NCBI GenBank assembly: GCA_039105265.1
Contig: JAPFFF010000013.1
Coordinates: forward strand, 1,860,001-1,924,000
DNA: 64,000 bases
Source: Tritrichomonas musculus
Taxonomy: Eukaryota; Parabasalia; Tritrichomonadida; Tritrichomonadidae
Direction: 5' to 3'
A program made the position numbers and the translations under genes. Position 1 is the stretch's first letter. Every line of letters begins with the position of its first letter. Below the pieces are notes generated by a model that saw nothing but the letters and a program-made list of their open reading frames with translations, had not been told where the DNA came from and did not search any database. Of the stretch, positions 12,201 to 22,669 are shown one piece after another.

Positions 12201-14445
12201 CTTCGCTTTCAAAAGATTCAACAAGTGTCATTCCAGGAAGAATTTTCAATTCTTCTTTCTGTGTTGTTTTAATAATGTCATCGACTTCTCTTTTGAGTTT
12301 TACAAGTTTTTGAGAAACTTTTCTAAGTGTTGATTTAGTTGCCACTGAATCAATGAGACCTATTGAAAAACCTCTTGATTCTAGCCAATTGTTGACGACC
12401 ATTTGTGTTTCAGATAGAAAGTCACGTGCAAAATTCTTGCTCCAACTGTTGATAACAACTTGTGCAAGCGATTTTTCAGAACGAGACACAGTCGAATTGT
12501 CCAGAATTCCTGCTAAAAGATTACCATTTCGAATTATAACACGTGTATCATTAGCTGGCATCCAAGAGTCTTTATCTTCTCCTGAACCAGGTAAATCAAG
12601 GTTGATATTTGGTAGGAACAACGAAAAAACTTGTTTTCCTGACCAAAGATAAATGTCCTTTTCGGGAACCATTATGCATGGTGGAGGAAGAGTAAGGCTA
12701 GGTTTACTTCGTATCCACATCATCAAGTTCATAACTTCATTTCTATTAAGAAATGTGCTTTTTAATGACAAAAGACGAGATCCAAGTAAAGAATCTTGAA
12801 CTAGGCCAATTACTGGTTTATTAGCTTGAGGAGAAATGATTTGATTTGGAACCAACATTATATGTTTCACTTCTGCTCGAGCAGCCTGACTTTGCGGAAC
12901 ATGAAGATTCATTTCATCACCATCAAAGTCAGCATTATAAGGAGTCGTTACAGACAAATTTAATCTAAATGTTGATCCAGGAATAATTAATGCATGATGG
13001 CCCATCATTGACATTTTATGAAGAGATGGTTGTCTATTGAAAATAACAATATCACCATCAGTAAGATGACGTTCAACAATATCATTATCATCAAGATGAA
13101 TTGAATATTTCTCAGACACTTTAGCCAAGTCAAAAGTCAATCCATGCTTTTTAACATAATTAGCTCCTTCTATATTATCTGATCCTTTTTGGACAAGCTT
13201 AGTAAGGTAATCGCGATTTCTAGGTGTGACAACTTCAGGAAATGTTAGCACTTTGGCTATTTCAGGAGGAACTCCAACTTGGTCGATTCTGATTGAAGGA
13301 TCTGGTGATATAACTGATCGTGCACTAAAATCAACACGTTTGCCACTAAGATGTTGACGAATATGGCCATCTTTTCCTTTAAGTCTTTGAGAAATAGCCT
13401 TTATAGGTTTTCCATTCTTTACAGCTCTTTTGATTGATGGTTTGTCATTGATAAAATAAGTATGAAGAAGTAATTGAAGGCATTCCAAATACTCATTTAT
13501 TATTCCCAAAGTTGCACCGTTTTGTATTAAATTCTTAATAAAATTGTTGGTCTTAATAATCATGGCCAAATGGTGCGTGATGTCATCTGGTGATGGAGTA
13601 AGTCCATCGCCTTGAACTGGAGGTCGAACATGGGGCGGTGGAATTGGTAAAACTGTAACTATCATCCATTCTGGTCTGGATCTTTTTGGATCAAGTCCAA
13701 GTGCGCAGACATCTGTATCACACATCATTTTGAATAATTCAAAAACTTTTTTGGCTGAAAAAACATCATTTTCATCTCCACCTCCTCTTTCTTTATTAAC
13801 AAAATGACCATCGTCATAAGAAATGTCAAAAGTATTGCATCCGCATGGTTCCTTATGTCTATGATCTAACAAAAGTTGGTCTTCATTACTAATATTAACG
13901 CCCAGTTCTTTCCAAAAAGAAGCATCTTTTACGATATCATAAATATTTGGTTCATTATCATTTGTATTTACTTCATTATTTGTGTTTGGATCCCTTTTGT
14001 TATTAGATTTATATTGGCATTTATTGTCTGTACTGCACAGATTGTGTACATGAGTAAGGCGCTCTTTTCCATGATATTTTTTAATGATAGTTTGGAATTC
14101 AGAATTTGTGTAATCAATTTTAAGACGTCCACAATGAGGACAAATGCACTGAAGTATTTTTCGAACATGTTCGATATAACCAAGATGAAATAAAGGTTCT
14201 ACTAATTTGATGTGCCCAAAATGACCAGGACAAAGGAGAGCATTTTGTTGGCATGTTTGGCAATTATAATCACGAGAAATGGTTCCTAAGTGAGGATCCA
14301 TTAAGCCACCTTGGCATGGATTTCCATGATGATATAGATCTGAATTTGTTATTTCCACTGACGAAAGACGCAAAATTTCTGCAGGATTGAATAAGCCGAA
14401 ATTGATCGATTTAATTAAAAAAGATTCTGAATTTAATGGTTGCAT
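9268..14445 (-). CDS. RPB1: RNA polymerase II largest subunit RPB1 with heptad CTD
   Basis: A 1725-residue intact ORF for the catalytic subunit of nuclear RNA polymerase II. Visible landmarks in order: N-terminal zinc-binding [37 protein letters not shown]; the Mg-binding [15 protein letters not shown]; the funnel/bridge region with [15 protein letters not shown] and [17 protein letters not shown]; the trigger loop [20 protein letters not shown]; then the conserved clamp regions. A spacer rich in SP dipeptides leads to about 14 tandem YSPTSPS heptads (one YSPTSPL) ending YSTN. The ATG at 14445 follows an Inr-like TCATTT about 20 nt upstream on the coding strand. No intron is needed. It stands alone between a kinase remnant and decayed DNA. 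The paralogues RPA1 and RPC1 lack this CTD, so the assignment is firm. Confidence 0.98.
   Translation of the reverse strand: [1725 protein letters not shown]
9280..9575 (-). repeat. 21-bp tandem repeat encoding the RPB1 CTD heptads
   Basis: About 14 copies of a 21-bp unit (plus-strand GAGTATGAAGGTGAAGTTGGT) that are nearly identical at the nucleotide level, with a few T/C and A/G differences. The similarity extends to third codon positions, so the array looks recently homogenised rather than held only by protein selection. Confidence 0.95.
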
Positions 14446-14989
14446 ATTTCAATATAAAAAAATGAATTGATTAATTTTGGCGTTCGTTTTGAAAATTTTA
14501 TTTAGAAAAGTTCTGACTCAAAATGTTCTGACTTTATAAAAAAAATTTCAAATTGAATTGTAAAGAAATATTTCTTCAATCTGGCATTTCAATCTGGGGA
14601 AAAATGGTTTTTTGAAAAAAATTTTATAAAAAAAATGTAATTTTTAACTTTTTTTCCCCAACTTTGAAATGATTCTTTTCAGATCATATTCAATCAAAAT
14701 TACCATTTATGAAGGTGTCATTATTTCCTTTATAAGTAAAAAAAGTTATTTGTTATCAATTTTTTGAATGAGTTTTCACAATTTTTAAAAATTTTTAAAT
14801 GGAAGATCAATTATTTGAAATCGAAAGTTAAAATCTCAATAAATAAAAAAAAATAATACAGTTTCAGTTATCAGCTCCCCGAATGCAACAGGGATTGTTT
14901 TAGTTCCACGTTTTGCAGAGATTAATAATAAAAAATTCTAAATAATTTCAATAAAAGGCTATGCTTTTGAATACAATAAAATTGATTTT
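14446..14989. other. RPB1 upstream region, AT-rich
   Basis: It contains the RPB1 promoter by position. On the minus strand a TCATTTTTTTATATTG string lies directly before the RPB1 ATG and fits a trichomonad Inr (TCA+Y+A/T). The rest is AT-rich without a supported ORF. A slightly less AT-rich patch at about 14870-14930 may be part of the decayed kinase. Confidence 0.4.
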
Positions 14990-15496
14990 TTGACATTTCC
15001 AGAAGATTCTGAAGTTGATTCTATCGAAAAAAAACAATTTGCTGTTGAAGATTCTTTCGCCATGTCTAATTTGCATTCGCATGGAATGATTTACCTCGAC
15101 TTGAAGCTTGAGAATGTCATGATGAACAGTGTTTTTGAATCGAAATTGATCGACTTTGGTCTTGTTCGTGTATCTGATATCACTGAGAATGGCAGCTCAC
15201 TTACGAAAGGTGTCGGCACGCTTGTCTACATGTCGCCTGAAATAATGAACGAGGAAGATAACTACAACAAGACGAACGTTTATTCATATGATATTGTTTT
15301 ATTTGTGTTGTTCACAAGAAAGCTTCCGAAGCAGAACATGCGAAACAAGATGACGGATGTTCCTATGAAGTATCCAAAAGCGTCATCGAAAATCAGTGAA
15401 TTTTGCATCGATCTGGTCAAGCGTTGCAAATCGAAATTACAGAAGACACGTCCGAGAAATCTTTCGCTCTTGCATCTGAAATTGACACAAAATTGA
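14990..15496 (+). pseudogene. protein kinase C-lobe fragment
   Basis: The 168-codon frame holds the middle of a Ser/Thr kinase domain: NLHSHGMIYLDLKLENVMM (catalytic loop, with YLD in place of HRD), KLIDFGLVR (DFG) and GTLVYMSPEIM (activation loop and APE-like motif). The glycine loop and the VAIK lysine are absent, and the end of the C-lobe is garbled. The first codon is ATG, but nothing upstream supplies an N-lobe. Loss of the HRD histidine and arginine together with the missing N-lobe indicates a dead fragment. Large tandem kinase families are usual in trichomonads, so this is a decayed copy. Confidence 0.7.
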
Positions 15497-15499
15497 TCT

Positions 15500-16109
15500 T
15501 TCGTCGCTACAAAGAATTGAATCATTTTAAATCTCTTCATTATAAACAAAGAAATGCAGACATAAAAATATGTATATATTTTTCAAATTGAGATATCATC
15601 TCACTATTTTTTGTTAAAGCTTTGATAGTTAGCATTCAAATACCAGATCTTATGGATGAAGAAACTCTTCTTTTTTAAAAATATTAACAAAAAAAAGAAA
15701 AAGAAAAATGATGATAACTTTCAATAATTGGCAGTATCATTTAAAGAATATTTGGTGCCCATGAAACATTTTTGTGAAAATAATAGCGTTCATTATTATC
15801 CGATGATAATAAGATTATCTTCATAAAATATTTTTTTTAAATAAAAACAATATTGATATTTGGTGATACTGCAAAGAGGGAAAGTCAGTCTCATTTGAAT
15901 TGAAGTCTTTTGGGTGAATATGATTTTGATCCATAAACCAATTTCTTATTTAATTGACTCATTTTTTTCTTTATTGCTTTCGTTTATTACTTAAAAATTA
16001 TAAAATAAAAATTTAAATCATTTTTTATTAACTATTTTTTGAGATAATTTATTTTTAATTATTAATCGGTTTGAAGGTGAATATGAAGACTAATTCGATC
16101 AAATAAAAA
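15500..16109. other. intergenic region upstream of the beta-barrel gene
   Basis: AT-rich, no ORF. No clear Inr could be picked out immediately before the ATG at 16110. It contains the kinase 3' end and the promoter of the beta-barrel gene by position. Confidence 0.35.
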
Positions 16110-17015
16110 ATGGATTATTTACAAATTTTTCAAAAATCTCTCCAATTTCATGATCATATATACTGTATTAGACCTAAACCATATTTTTCATTTGGCCTTG
16201 GTCTAAATCATTATTCAAAAACTACCAATTTACATTTTTTCACAGAAATTAATAATGAAAAAGAAAAAGGATGGTCGAATCAGTACTGCATTATAGTTAA
16301 CAATAATAAATATCCTAGGGTTACTTTTTATCTCAATCCATTTCAATTTGTTTCTCTTAATTTCACTAATAAAAATTTTGATTTAAAACTTAATCCTAGT
16401 GGCCCTTTAATTCTAGTAAATTTATGCCAAAAAGAGCTTAGCTACAGTTTAAAAGCCTATTTTGGCTCGCAGCCTTCGGTTGCCGGAAGTTTTAAAGTTA
16501 ATAACAGATTTGCGCAATCAGTAAGACTATCAAAAAATAACATTTCTTTTGCGTACAAAATTATTGCAAATAAATATCTCAATTTTTTAGCCGGATTTGT
16601 GCTGAAAAATACTCATCCTATTATTGAAGATTTAATAAGCTCCTTCGCAGGATTTCAATTTTTTATATCAGATCATCAAATATCGATTACTCCAGGGTTT
16701 TATTATGATGACTTTGAACTTGCTATTCATCATCGTAGAAAAAACAATAGATTAACGTTTGTTTACAAAAATTCACCTGAATATGATGAAGAAAATAATT
16801 CTAACCTAGACTCTTACTATTTTCAATACAAATTTGTAAGTAATAATGGAAATAAGATTGGAGTTTTATGTGATATTCCTAATAATATATTATACACTAG
16901 AGGATCGGTAAAAATTACGCAATTTGTTAAGTTGAAAATGACGAATAAATTGAATTTTTCTGATGGTGAATTTCATTTTGAACCAACTTTTGGATTCAAT
17001 TTTAATTTATTCTAG
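16110..17015 (+). CDS. candidate hydrogenosomal outer-membrane beta-barrel (porin-3/Tom40 superfamily)
   Basis: A 301-residue protein without signal peptide or hydrophobic helices, built of short alternating polar/hydrophobic stretches typical of outer-membrane beta-strands. The length fits the VDAC/Tom40 superfamily (about 280-350). The last residues, TFGFNFNLF, match the mitochondrial beta-signal (polar-x-Gly-x-x-hydrophobic-x-hydrophobic) that directs insertion by the Sam50 machinery. An early SFGLGLNHY with the following strands resembles the start of eukaryotic porins. In trichomonads such proteins form metabolite channels or the protein import pore of the hydrogenosome. Which of the two this is cannot be decided from sequence alone. 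The ORF is intact. Confidence 0.6.
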   Translation: MDYLQIFQKSLQFHDHIYCIRPKPYFSFGLGLNHYSKTTNLHFFTEINNEKEKGWSNQYCIIVNNNKYPRVTFYLNPFQFVSLNFTNKNFDLKLNPSGPLILVNLCQKELSYSLKAYFGSQPSVAGSFKVNNRFAQSVRLSKNNISFAYKIIANKYLNFLAGFVLKNTHPIIEDLISSFAGFQFFISDHQISITPGFYYDDFELAIHHRRKNNRLTFVYKNSPEYDEENNSNLDSYYFQYKFVSNNGNKIGVLCDIPNNILYTRGSVKITQFVKLKMTNKLNFSDGEFHFEPTFGFNFNLF

Positions 17016-17439
17016 TTTTTTCATCAAACATTTTGTTATCAAATAAAAATTATTATGTATCAATAATTGTATTTATTTAAATCATATTATATTTCAAATC
17101 AATGCTTTTTGAATAAATTGCATTGTAAATATATTTCTGGGGAATCGTATTTTTCTACGCCACTTTTTGAAAACTTTTAAACTTTTTGAATACTTTTTTA
17201 TACTTTTTTTATTCAATTTTTGCTAAACAAGGAACGCCACTTTTTGAACTGCGTTCAAAAAGTGTCTAGTACACAATTTTTTTCTTTAAGAAAAAAGATA
17301 ATATCTATATAAAAGGCATTCAAATAAACAATAATTTAGTCAAAATTTTATTCTAAAATTAGCATAGTATAAAAAACTTTATTTATGCTTTCTGTAAAAA
17401 AACTAACAAAAGTTTGTAATTAGTAAAAACGCGAATCAG

Positions 17440-18990
17440 TTATTAACATCAATGTTTGTCTGTCGTTAGCATAGATGTTTATCTGTTGTTAGCATAGATG
17501 TTTATCTGTTGTTAGCATAGATGTTTATCTGTTGTTAGCATAGATGTTTGTATGTTGTAAGCATCGATGTTTTTCTGTTGTTAGCATCTATATTTTTCTG
17601 TTGTTAGCATCTATGTTTGTCTGTTGTTAGCATCTATGTTTGTATGTTGTAGCATCTATGTTTTTCTGTTGTTAGCATCTATGTTTGTCTGTTGTTAGCA
17701 TCTATGTTTGTATGTTGTAGCATCTATGTTTGTCTGTTGTAGCATCTATGTTTTTCTGTTGTTAGCATCTATGTTTGTCTGTTGTAGCACCTATGTTTAT
17801 CTGTTGTTAGCATCTATGTTTATCTGTTGTTAGCATAGATGTTTGTATGTTGTTAGCATCTATGTTTGTCTGTTGTTAGCATTGATGTTTATCTGTTGTA
17901 GCATCTATGTTTATCTGTTGTTAGCATTGATGTTTTTCTGTTGTTAGCATAGATGTTTATCTGTTGTTAGCATAGATGTTTATCTGTTGTTAGCATAGAT
18001 GTTTATCTGTTGTTAGCATAGATGTTTATCTGTTGTTAGCATAGATGTTTATCTGTTGTAAGCATCGATGTTTATCTGTTGTTAGCATCGATGTTTTTCT
18101 GTTGTTAGCATCGATGTTTGTATGTTGTTAGCATCAATGTTTATCTGTTGTTAGCATAGATGTTTATCTGTTGTTAGCATAGATGTTTATCTGTTGTTAG
18201 CATAGATGTTTGTATGTTGTAAGCATCGATGTTTTTCTGTTGTTAGCATCTATATTTTTCTGTTGTTAGCATCTATGTTTGTCTGTTGTTAGCATCTATG
18301 TTTGTATGTTGTAGCATCTATGTTTTTCTGTTGTTAGCATCTATGTTTGTCTGTTGTTAGCATCTATGTTTGTATGTTGTAGCATCTATGTTTGTCTGTT
18401 GTAGCATCTATGTTTTTCTGTTGTTAGCATCTATGTTTGTCTGTTGTAGCACCTATGTTTATCTGTTGTTAGCATCTATGTTTATCTGTTGTTAGCATAG
18501 ATGTTTGTATGTTGTTAGCATCTATGTTTGTCTGTTGTTAGCATTGATGTTTATCTGTTGTAGCATCTATGTTTATCTGTTGTTAGCATTGATGTTTTTC
18601 TGTTGTTAGCATAGATGTTTATCTGTTGTTAGCATAGATGTTTATCTGTTGTTAGCATAGATGTTTATCTGTTGTTAGCATAGATGTTTATCTGTTGTTA
18701 GCATAGATGTTTATCTGTTGTTAGCATAGATGTTTATCTGTTGTTAGCATAGATGTTTATCTGTTGTAAGCATCGATGTTTATCTGTTGTTAGCATCGAT
18801 GTTTTTCTGTTGTTAGCATCGATGTTTGTATGTTGTTAGCATTAATGTTTGTATGTTGTTAGCATCGATGTTTTTCTGTTGTCAGCATCGATGTTTGTAT
18901 GTTGTTAGCATCAATGTTTATCTGTTGTTAGCATAGATGTTTATCTGTTGTTAGCATCGATGTTTGTCTGTTGTTAGCATCAATGTTTGT
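17440..18990. repeat. 23-bp minisatellite with 662-bp higher-order duplication
   Basis: Roughly 65 copies of a unit like GTTAGCATAGATGTTTATCT plus GTT, some shortened to 22 bp by loss of a T. Variants differ at a few positions (AGA/TCT/TCG before ATG; TTTATCT/TTTGTCT/TTTTTCT). A run of variants at 17584 and on is repeated in the same order from 18246, so a block of about 662 bp has been duplicated. All frames are interrupted by TAG, so the array is non-coding. Confidence 0.93.
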
Positions 18991-19395
18991 CAATATTTAA
19001 GATAATATTATCTGGCGGTAGGATTATCTGGTTGTGGGATTTATCTGGCTGTGGGATTTATCTGGGTATGAGATTAAACTATTTTATTTCTTTTTGATAA
19101 ATTAATTAAAAAAAAAAAAAAAAAAAAAAATAAAAAAATAAAAAATAAAAAATAAAAAAATAAATTCTATGAGCTTTATGAAAAAAAATAACTGAAAATT
19201 TTTTTTTATAAAAATATCTTAATCAAAAAGAAATAAAATAGTTTACAATTATAATTACAAATGCAAATAATAATATACTTAAATTAATTATTATCCAAAA
19301 TATTTTAAAACAATATGATGGCTGGATAAGTTCAGGTCTTATTTTTTTGGGGTTTTGTTTTATTATATTAAGAATAATGCATAAATATATAGTTC

Positions 19396-19480
19396 AAATG
19401 GCTTCCCGATTCATCCAGCAATTCAAGGAGCCTGATTCGGCTTCGCGCAGCCCTGTGGTGATCACAGGTGCGTATATTCC
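19396..19480 (+). other. short GC-richer patch with open frame inside the TIR element
   Basis: From the ATG at 19398 an open frame reads MASRFIQQFKEPDSASRSPV and continues for another ten or so protein-like residues before turning into AT-rich noise. The composition differs sharply from the A/T-rich surroundings. It may be a captured piece of a gene's 5' end. I do not recognise the protein. Confidence 0.25.
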
Positions 19481-19703
19481 TGAAAAATTATGTAAAAATA
19501 AAAAAAAATTATATCAAAAAAAGCAAATAGTTATAATTTTAAGAGAAAATTTAAATTTACGATTTTTTTGGTTAATTTTCTTAACAGAGTAAGTTAAATT
19601 TCACCTTAAGATGGCGGTTTTTTACTTTCCATGAATAGCTACTCATGGATAGAAAAACCATTCAAAAAGTGGCGTAGAAAAAAACGATTGTCCTATATTT
19701 CTG

Positions 19704-21350
19704 TATAGGCATTCATGTGAGGTGACTTAACGTCTTTGATGATTTTTATAATTGCATTTTTTCAGCCAATTTAAAGTTTTGAAGACTCAGATTAAGAGAA
19801 ACAAATTTCTTGCCTGTGGAGATTGTATTAAGCATGCTTTTTTGAAAAAATAATGTTAAAATTTTTTTTTTCTAATATCTTGATATTTTTACTCAATTTA
19901 AAATATATGCCAGATATTTAAAATAATAAAGGTAATTTATTAATATAATAATTTATTGTGAGATTTAAAATTTTGTTCTTTGTTTTATATGTAAAAATAA
20001 TGAAGATTTTAGAATTTGAAAATGAATTTTTTAAAAATTCGCTCGTTAAATTTTTATATATATTATGTATATGTTTTGGCTTAATCCAAATTATTCAGTT
20101 GAGAATGGAATATATTGGTTATGCGCTCATTTTTGAGAAATGTTGATTTTACTTTATATTATTAATTTTATTGGTGCAAAATGCCAAAATCAAAAAAATA
20201 AGATTGAAAATATGTGTACAACGTATTAATTATCCAATAAATGATTTTGTTGTGAATATATTATATTTTAAATGAGAAATAAAATAATGTTTACTAAGAC
20301 ATTTTTATTATTTTTTCGGTAAAAAAAAAAAAGATAAATATAAAATATATTTCTATTTTTTTGAATTCAAAACAATCGTCCGAATATGAATATTTTAAAA
20401 ATATCAATATCTTATTTTTAAATTAAATAATTAAAAAATAAAAGTAAAAATTATTATTTTATTATAATCTTAATTATTTTTATTATGCTATTTTACTTGA
20501 TTCATTTTTTACTATATGAGAACTATTATCAAGATATCTCTCCCATTTTCAGTTCTAAGGTTGGAAATTTCACTGATATATCGCATATCTTCAATATATC
20601 TTCAAGTATCATTCCTTTTTTAATGTAAATTACTGAATTAGTGAGTGAATAATAAATAATATATTGGAATTGAATCTTATATAACCTCATAATTTACTTA
20701 ATCTAATTACGCAATATCCAAAGAAATATTTAATTAGTTAAATGTCTGAAATATTTGATCATTTTGTAAAATGTTATTGATATACATTTAATCTAACTTC
20801 TATAACAAGCAAAATATTGATTTTCACCTCAAATGAAAGCGAAAACAATTGATTTTTTAGTTTATATGAAAAAAGGACCAAAAATAATGCAACTTCTGAT
20901 TGATTTAGCGATATTTTAGTATAAAAATATATTTTTATAACGTGTTTATACTTGGGGCCAAAAATTGACCTTGAGTTTAATAATAAAATAACGTGTTTAT
21001 ACTTGAGGCGAAATATTGACCTCTTATCACCTCACCAAGTATAAAAAAATGAAGTCAAAAGAAATTGATTATTTTTGAATATCTATATATATTCAACAAA
21101 TACTGTTAATGTAAAAATATGTATATTATATAAATATAAGTTTTTACATATTAAAATTTGGAGAAAATGCTTTTATCAAAAAGATATAGAAACAATAATA
21201 AAGGGAAAAATATATGTGTATAACGTGAAGTGACCATCTATTCATATATTTGGAACTACTCTTTTTATAAAGAAAGAACAACATATAGCTAGTGAATATG
21301 TGTTATTATATTTCTATATGAATAGTATTTCTTTTTTTTAATTATTATCG
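19704..21350. other. AT-rich intergenic DNA
   Basis: No gene supported. Two direct copies of a string around ATAACGTGTTTATACTTG lie at about 20937 and 20990. Short ORFs here have the Phe/Ile/Lys/Asn bias of random AT-rich DNA. Confidence 0.45.
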
Positions 21351-21537
21351 GCGTCTGGAAAATGTATTCAAAAAGTTCCCGAACTTTTTGATACGATTTT
21401 GATCGTTTATGAGTTTTTCATAGCTTTGAATAATTGGCCTTTTAGCTTGTTTAAACGGCGCCATTTTTATTCTTGGCATCATGAATCAGGTTGCGAGGTT
21501 CTTCTGCAGGGAGCTTCGTTTAATTTGATTCTTGAGT

Positions 21538-21582
21538 GCCTAGATTGTGAAGCTCTTCTGCAGGGAGCTTCACAACCTAGGC
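21538..21582. repeat. 18-bp stem-loop with GC-richer stem
   Basis: Left arm 21538-21555 and right arm 21565-21582 pair at 17 of 18 positions (core GTGAAGCTC / GAGCTTCAC) around a 9-nt loop ttctgcagg. A related single arm, TTCTTCTGCAGGGAGCTTCG, occurs about 60 bp upstream (about 21500-21519). The block at about 21350-21680 is less AT-rich than its surroundings. A structured RNA or a transposon hairpin are both possible. Confidence 0.6.
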
Positions 21583-22098
21583 TTCGAGATGATCTTTTAA
21601 TTTCCAAACATTCTTCGATTTTTATGGCAATTTTGGATTCAAGAGCCATAACATGCTTGTTCCAGAACTATTGATCGCAAAACTACAACTTTATAATGCC
21701 TCGTTTCTGGAATTCTAATTTTTTTATCTCATAATTTACGGATTTTACAAGTTAAATGCCCATGATAACAAACTTCTGAGCTTAAAATGCTTGTTAAACT
21801 CAGTGGTTTCTATCATGAATGTTTGACTTTGAAAATAAGATTGAGATCAATCTAAATTGAAATAATAAAATACAAATCCCTTATCATATAGCTTTTAAAA
21901 ATTATTCTTTTTCCCTAGACTTTAAATTGATGGTCGTTTTAAGTTGAAAATGTCCGGTTCTAGCACATTTTCAAGCTTGAAATAGCATCATATTTTCTTT
22001 CAAAAAGATCAAATGTCAAAAAATTGTCATTAGCAATTTAAAGTATATCTTTTCTCAAATAATTGATATGTTATATGCTATTTTTGTTTAATACTCAT

Positions 22099-22669
22099 TA
22101 CGCCTTCATTAATCGCCTTTACTTGTTAAATATCAATGGGCAGCGGTTATTCTCAGAAAATTAATCATGAAAATATATTTAAACTTTTAAAAATAAATGC
22201 TTTTAACATTTAATAAAAAATACTAATTCAATGAATTTATTCAAAAAAATTGCAATTGAGAATACTCATAGAATAATGAAATTTGAACATACTCATAGAA
22301 TTTGAAAATTTATGAAATTTGGTTGTAAAGTTTTCAAATTCTTGGGGCGAAAAAAAGTGGCATTTTGGGCGGAAAAGTGACCAAAATAGGAAATTCAAAG
22401 GTTTATATGATCATTTGAAAGGAACCGCCGGGCGATGTAAAATGAATTGAAAGGTTTTCTCCGGGCAATATAAAATTCCTCAATTTTTGAATGTGACAAA
22501 AAATATTAAATCTGCCAAAAAAGCATTATTAATAACATAGCTTTACAATTACCTAATTTAATATATATATATATATTAAAAAAAAATAAAAAAAAAAAAA
22601 TAAACGTACTCAATTCATAAAAATAAATCGCCCTTGTTTTTAATTTTTTGGGCGAAAAATGAAGGCGTA
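22099..22669. mobile_element. hAT-type MITE with exact 8-bp target duplication
   Basis: Left terminus TACGCCTTCATTAATCGCC at 22099 and right terminus, which reads TACGCCTTCATTTTTCGCCC on the opposite strand, ending at 22669, are inverted repeats. ATACTCAT flanks both sides (22091-22098 and 22670-22677), the 8-bp duplication characteristic of hAT transposons. The 571-bp interior has no ORF. It includes AT-rich DNA and a GGGCGAAAA/CCGGGC-bearing section at about 22340-22480. Non-autonomous. Confidence 0.85.

Larger units (their letters stand above)
17140..19693. mobile_element. 2.55-kb terminal-inverted-repeat element carrying a minisatellite, 10-bp target duplication
   Basis: The left end (17143-17171) and right end (19661-19689) are inverted repeats of 29 bp with one mismatch; the shared core is TTTTTCTACGCCACTTTTTG. 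Just outside, TATATTTCTG occurs at 17130-17139 and 19694-19703, a 10-bp target duplication. The inside contains a foldback at 17238-17264, about 1.55 kb of 23-bp minisatellite, a small GC-richer patch and A-rich runs, but no transposase. A 9-11-bp duplication fits Mutator-like (MULE) elements best, so this is probably a non-autonomous MULE-type element. It sits about 125 bp downstream of the beta-barrel gene. Confidence 0.75.

Noticed and set aside
17440-18990. Possible CRISPR array because of regular short repeats
   Set aside because: Units are contiguous without unique spacers, and the genome is eukaryotic.
19958-20146. Short plus-strand frame with hydrophobic sequence
   Set aside because: Amino acid bias matches AT-rich noise; no motif or context.
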